Shown: one piece after another, positions 5,267 through 6,010 of the stretch
How positions within the stretch are numbered: the first letter of the stretch is position 1
How the letters are laid out: every line of letters starts with the position of its first letter
From: an uncultured Hyphomonadaceae bacterium
Lineage (GTDB): Bacteria; Pseudomonadota; Alphaproteobacteria; Caulobacterales; Hyphomonadaceae
Direction of reading: 5' to 3'
Assembly (NCBI GenBank): GCA_938049795.1
Contig: CALLCD010000272.1
Location: 1 to 6,010, forward strand
DNA: 6,010 nt
Position numbers and translations under genes: made by a program
The notes under the pieces: model-generated
The model's input: the letters and a program-made list of their open reading frames with translations, nothing else
Database searches by the model: none
What the model was told of the DNA's origin: nothing

Positions 5267-6010
5267 ATGAAAGTCGTGATCGTCGAGTCCCCGGCCAAAG
5301 CCAAGACAATCAACAAATATCTTGGACCCGACTTCAAGGTCTACGCCTCCTATGGGCACATTCGGGATCTACCTTCCAAGGATGGCTCGGTCGATCCGGA
5401 CAATGATTTTGCGATGGTCTGGCAGGCCGATTCCAAGTCCACCGCCCGCATTCGCGAGATCGCCGAAGCGGTCAAAGGCTCCGAGAAACTCATTCTCGCC
5501 ACCGACCCTGATCGCGAGGGAGAAGCGATTTCATGGCATTTGATGGAAGCGCTGAAAAATCGCCGTGTCTTAAAAGATGTCGAGGTTGAGCGCGTGGTGT
5601 TCAACGCCATCACCAAAACAGCCGTCACCGAAGCGATGAAATCCCCGCGCGAGATCGACAGCGAACTGGTCGACGCCTATCTCGCCCGCCGTGCGCTTGA
5701 CTATCTTGTCGGCTTCAATCTCTCTCCCGTGCTCTGGCGCAAACTGCCCGGCTCGCGATCTGCCGGCCGTGTGCAATCTGTCGCTTTGCGGATCATCTGC
5801 CAGCGCGAGCTTGAAATCGAAACGTTCAATTCGGAGGAATACTGGCAAGTTCAAGCCGATCTGCGGGCACCGGAAGGGGCGAGTTTCCAGACACGGCTCT
5901 ATGCGCTCGATGGCGTGGCTCTGCGCAAGTTTGATCTGCCGAACGCCAAAGCTGCCGAAGACGCGCTCGCAAAAGTCAAAACCGGCGGCTTCTCGGTCGC
6001 CTCCGTCGAG
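5267..6010 (+). CDS. topA: DNA topoisomerase I (TopA), N-terminal part, cut by the window edge
   Basis: The first 248 codons of type IA topoisomerase, which relaxes negative supercoils by transient single-strand cleavage. The reading frame is open to the last base, so the gene is cut by the window and not broken. The TOPRIM domain (about 1-115) opens with KVVIVESPAKAKTI, where E7 is the conserved acid, and contains the Mg-binding DPDREGEA (80-87; D80, D82, E84). SYGHIRDLP (28-36) is also typical. The following domain includes DAYLARRALDYLVGF (136-150) and SAGRVQSVALR (165-175), both strongly conserved in bacterial TopA. The catalytic tyrosine lies further downstream (Y319 in E. coli) and is not in this window. 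The ATG is fixed by GAGGTG at 5254-5259 and by the family N-terminus. In several alphaproteobacteria topA follows dprA; here it follows lptG. Confidence 0.96.
   Translation, partial: MKVVIVESPAKAKTINKYLGPDFKVYASYGHIRDLPSKDGSVDPDNDFAMVWQADSKSTARIREIAEAVKGSEKLILATDPDREGEAISWHLMEALKNRRVLKDVEVERVVFNAITKTAVTEAMKSPREIDSELVDAYLARRALDYLVGFNLSPVLWRKLPGSRSAGRVQSVALRIICQRELEIETFNSEEYWQVQADLRAPEGASFQTRLYALDGVALRKFDLPNAKAAEDALAKVKTGGFSVASVE

Overview
The window looks like ordinary chromosomal DNA from an alphaproteobacterium. GC content is moderately high. The gene pair pepA-holC lies divergent from lptF-lptG, an arrangement I know from alphaproteobacteria, and the TopA N-terminus is of proteobacterial type. 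A marine Caulobacterales/Hyphomonadaceae-like lineage is a guess from general sequence character; nothing here proves a genus. I see no rRNA, tRNA, CRISPR array, insertion sequence, phage gene or toxin-antitoxin pair.

Layout. A 63-residue two-helix membrane protein (99-290, +) ends exactly where the convergent holC gene ends (291-761, -), with no base between the two stop codons. Upstream of holC, on the same minus strand, is a DUF805 membrane-protein gene (832-1203). It has its own AT-rich upstream region and a strong minus-strand intrinsic terminator at 776-810, which ends 14 bases before the holC start codon. Next on the minus strand is pepA (leucyl aminopeptidase, 1373-2839). A 100-bp divergent intergenic region separates it from lptF (2940-4082, +) and lptG (4079-5200, +), which overlap by 4 bp. 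A 66-bp gap leads to topA (DNA topoisomerase I), which starts at 5267 and runs off the right edge, with only the first 248 codons visible.

Function. LptF and LptG form the inner-membrane transmembrane dimer of the LptB2FG ABC transporter, which extracts lipopolysaccharide from the inner membrane. PepA is a cytosolic di-metal M17 aminopeptidase. HolC (chi) belongs to the DNA polymerase III clamp-loader complex and contacts SSB. TopA relaxes negatively supercoiled DNA. These are housekeeping genes. The accessory-looking parts are the DUF805 gene between pepA and holC and the small membrane protein at the left end.

I did not find a previously undescribed system. The points most worth checking are the DUF805 insertion, the terminator so close to the holC start, the lptG-topA junction in place of the often-seen lptD/surA neighbours, and the zero-gap convergent stop codons.
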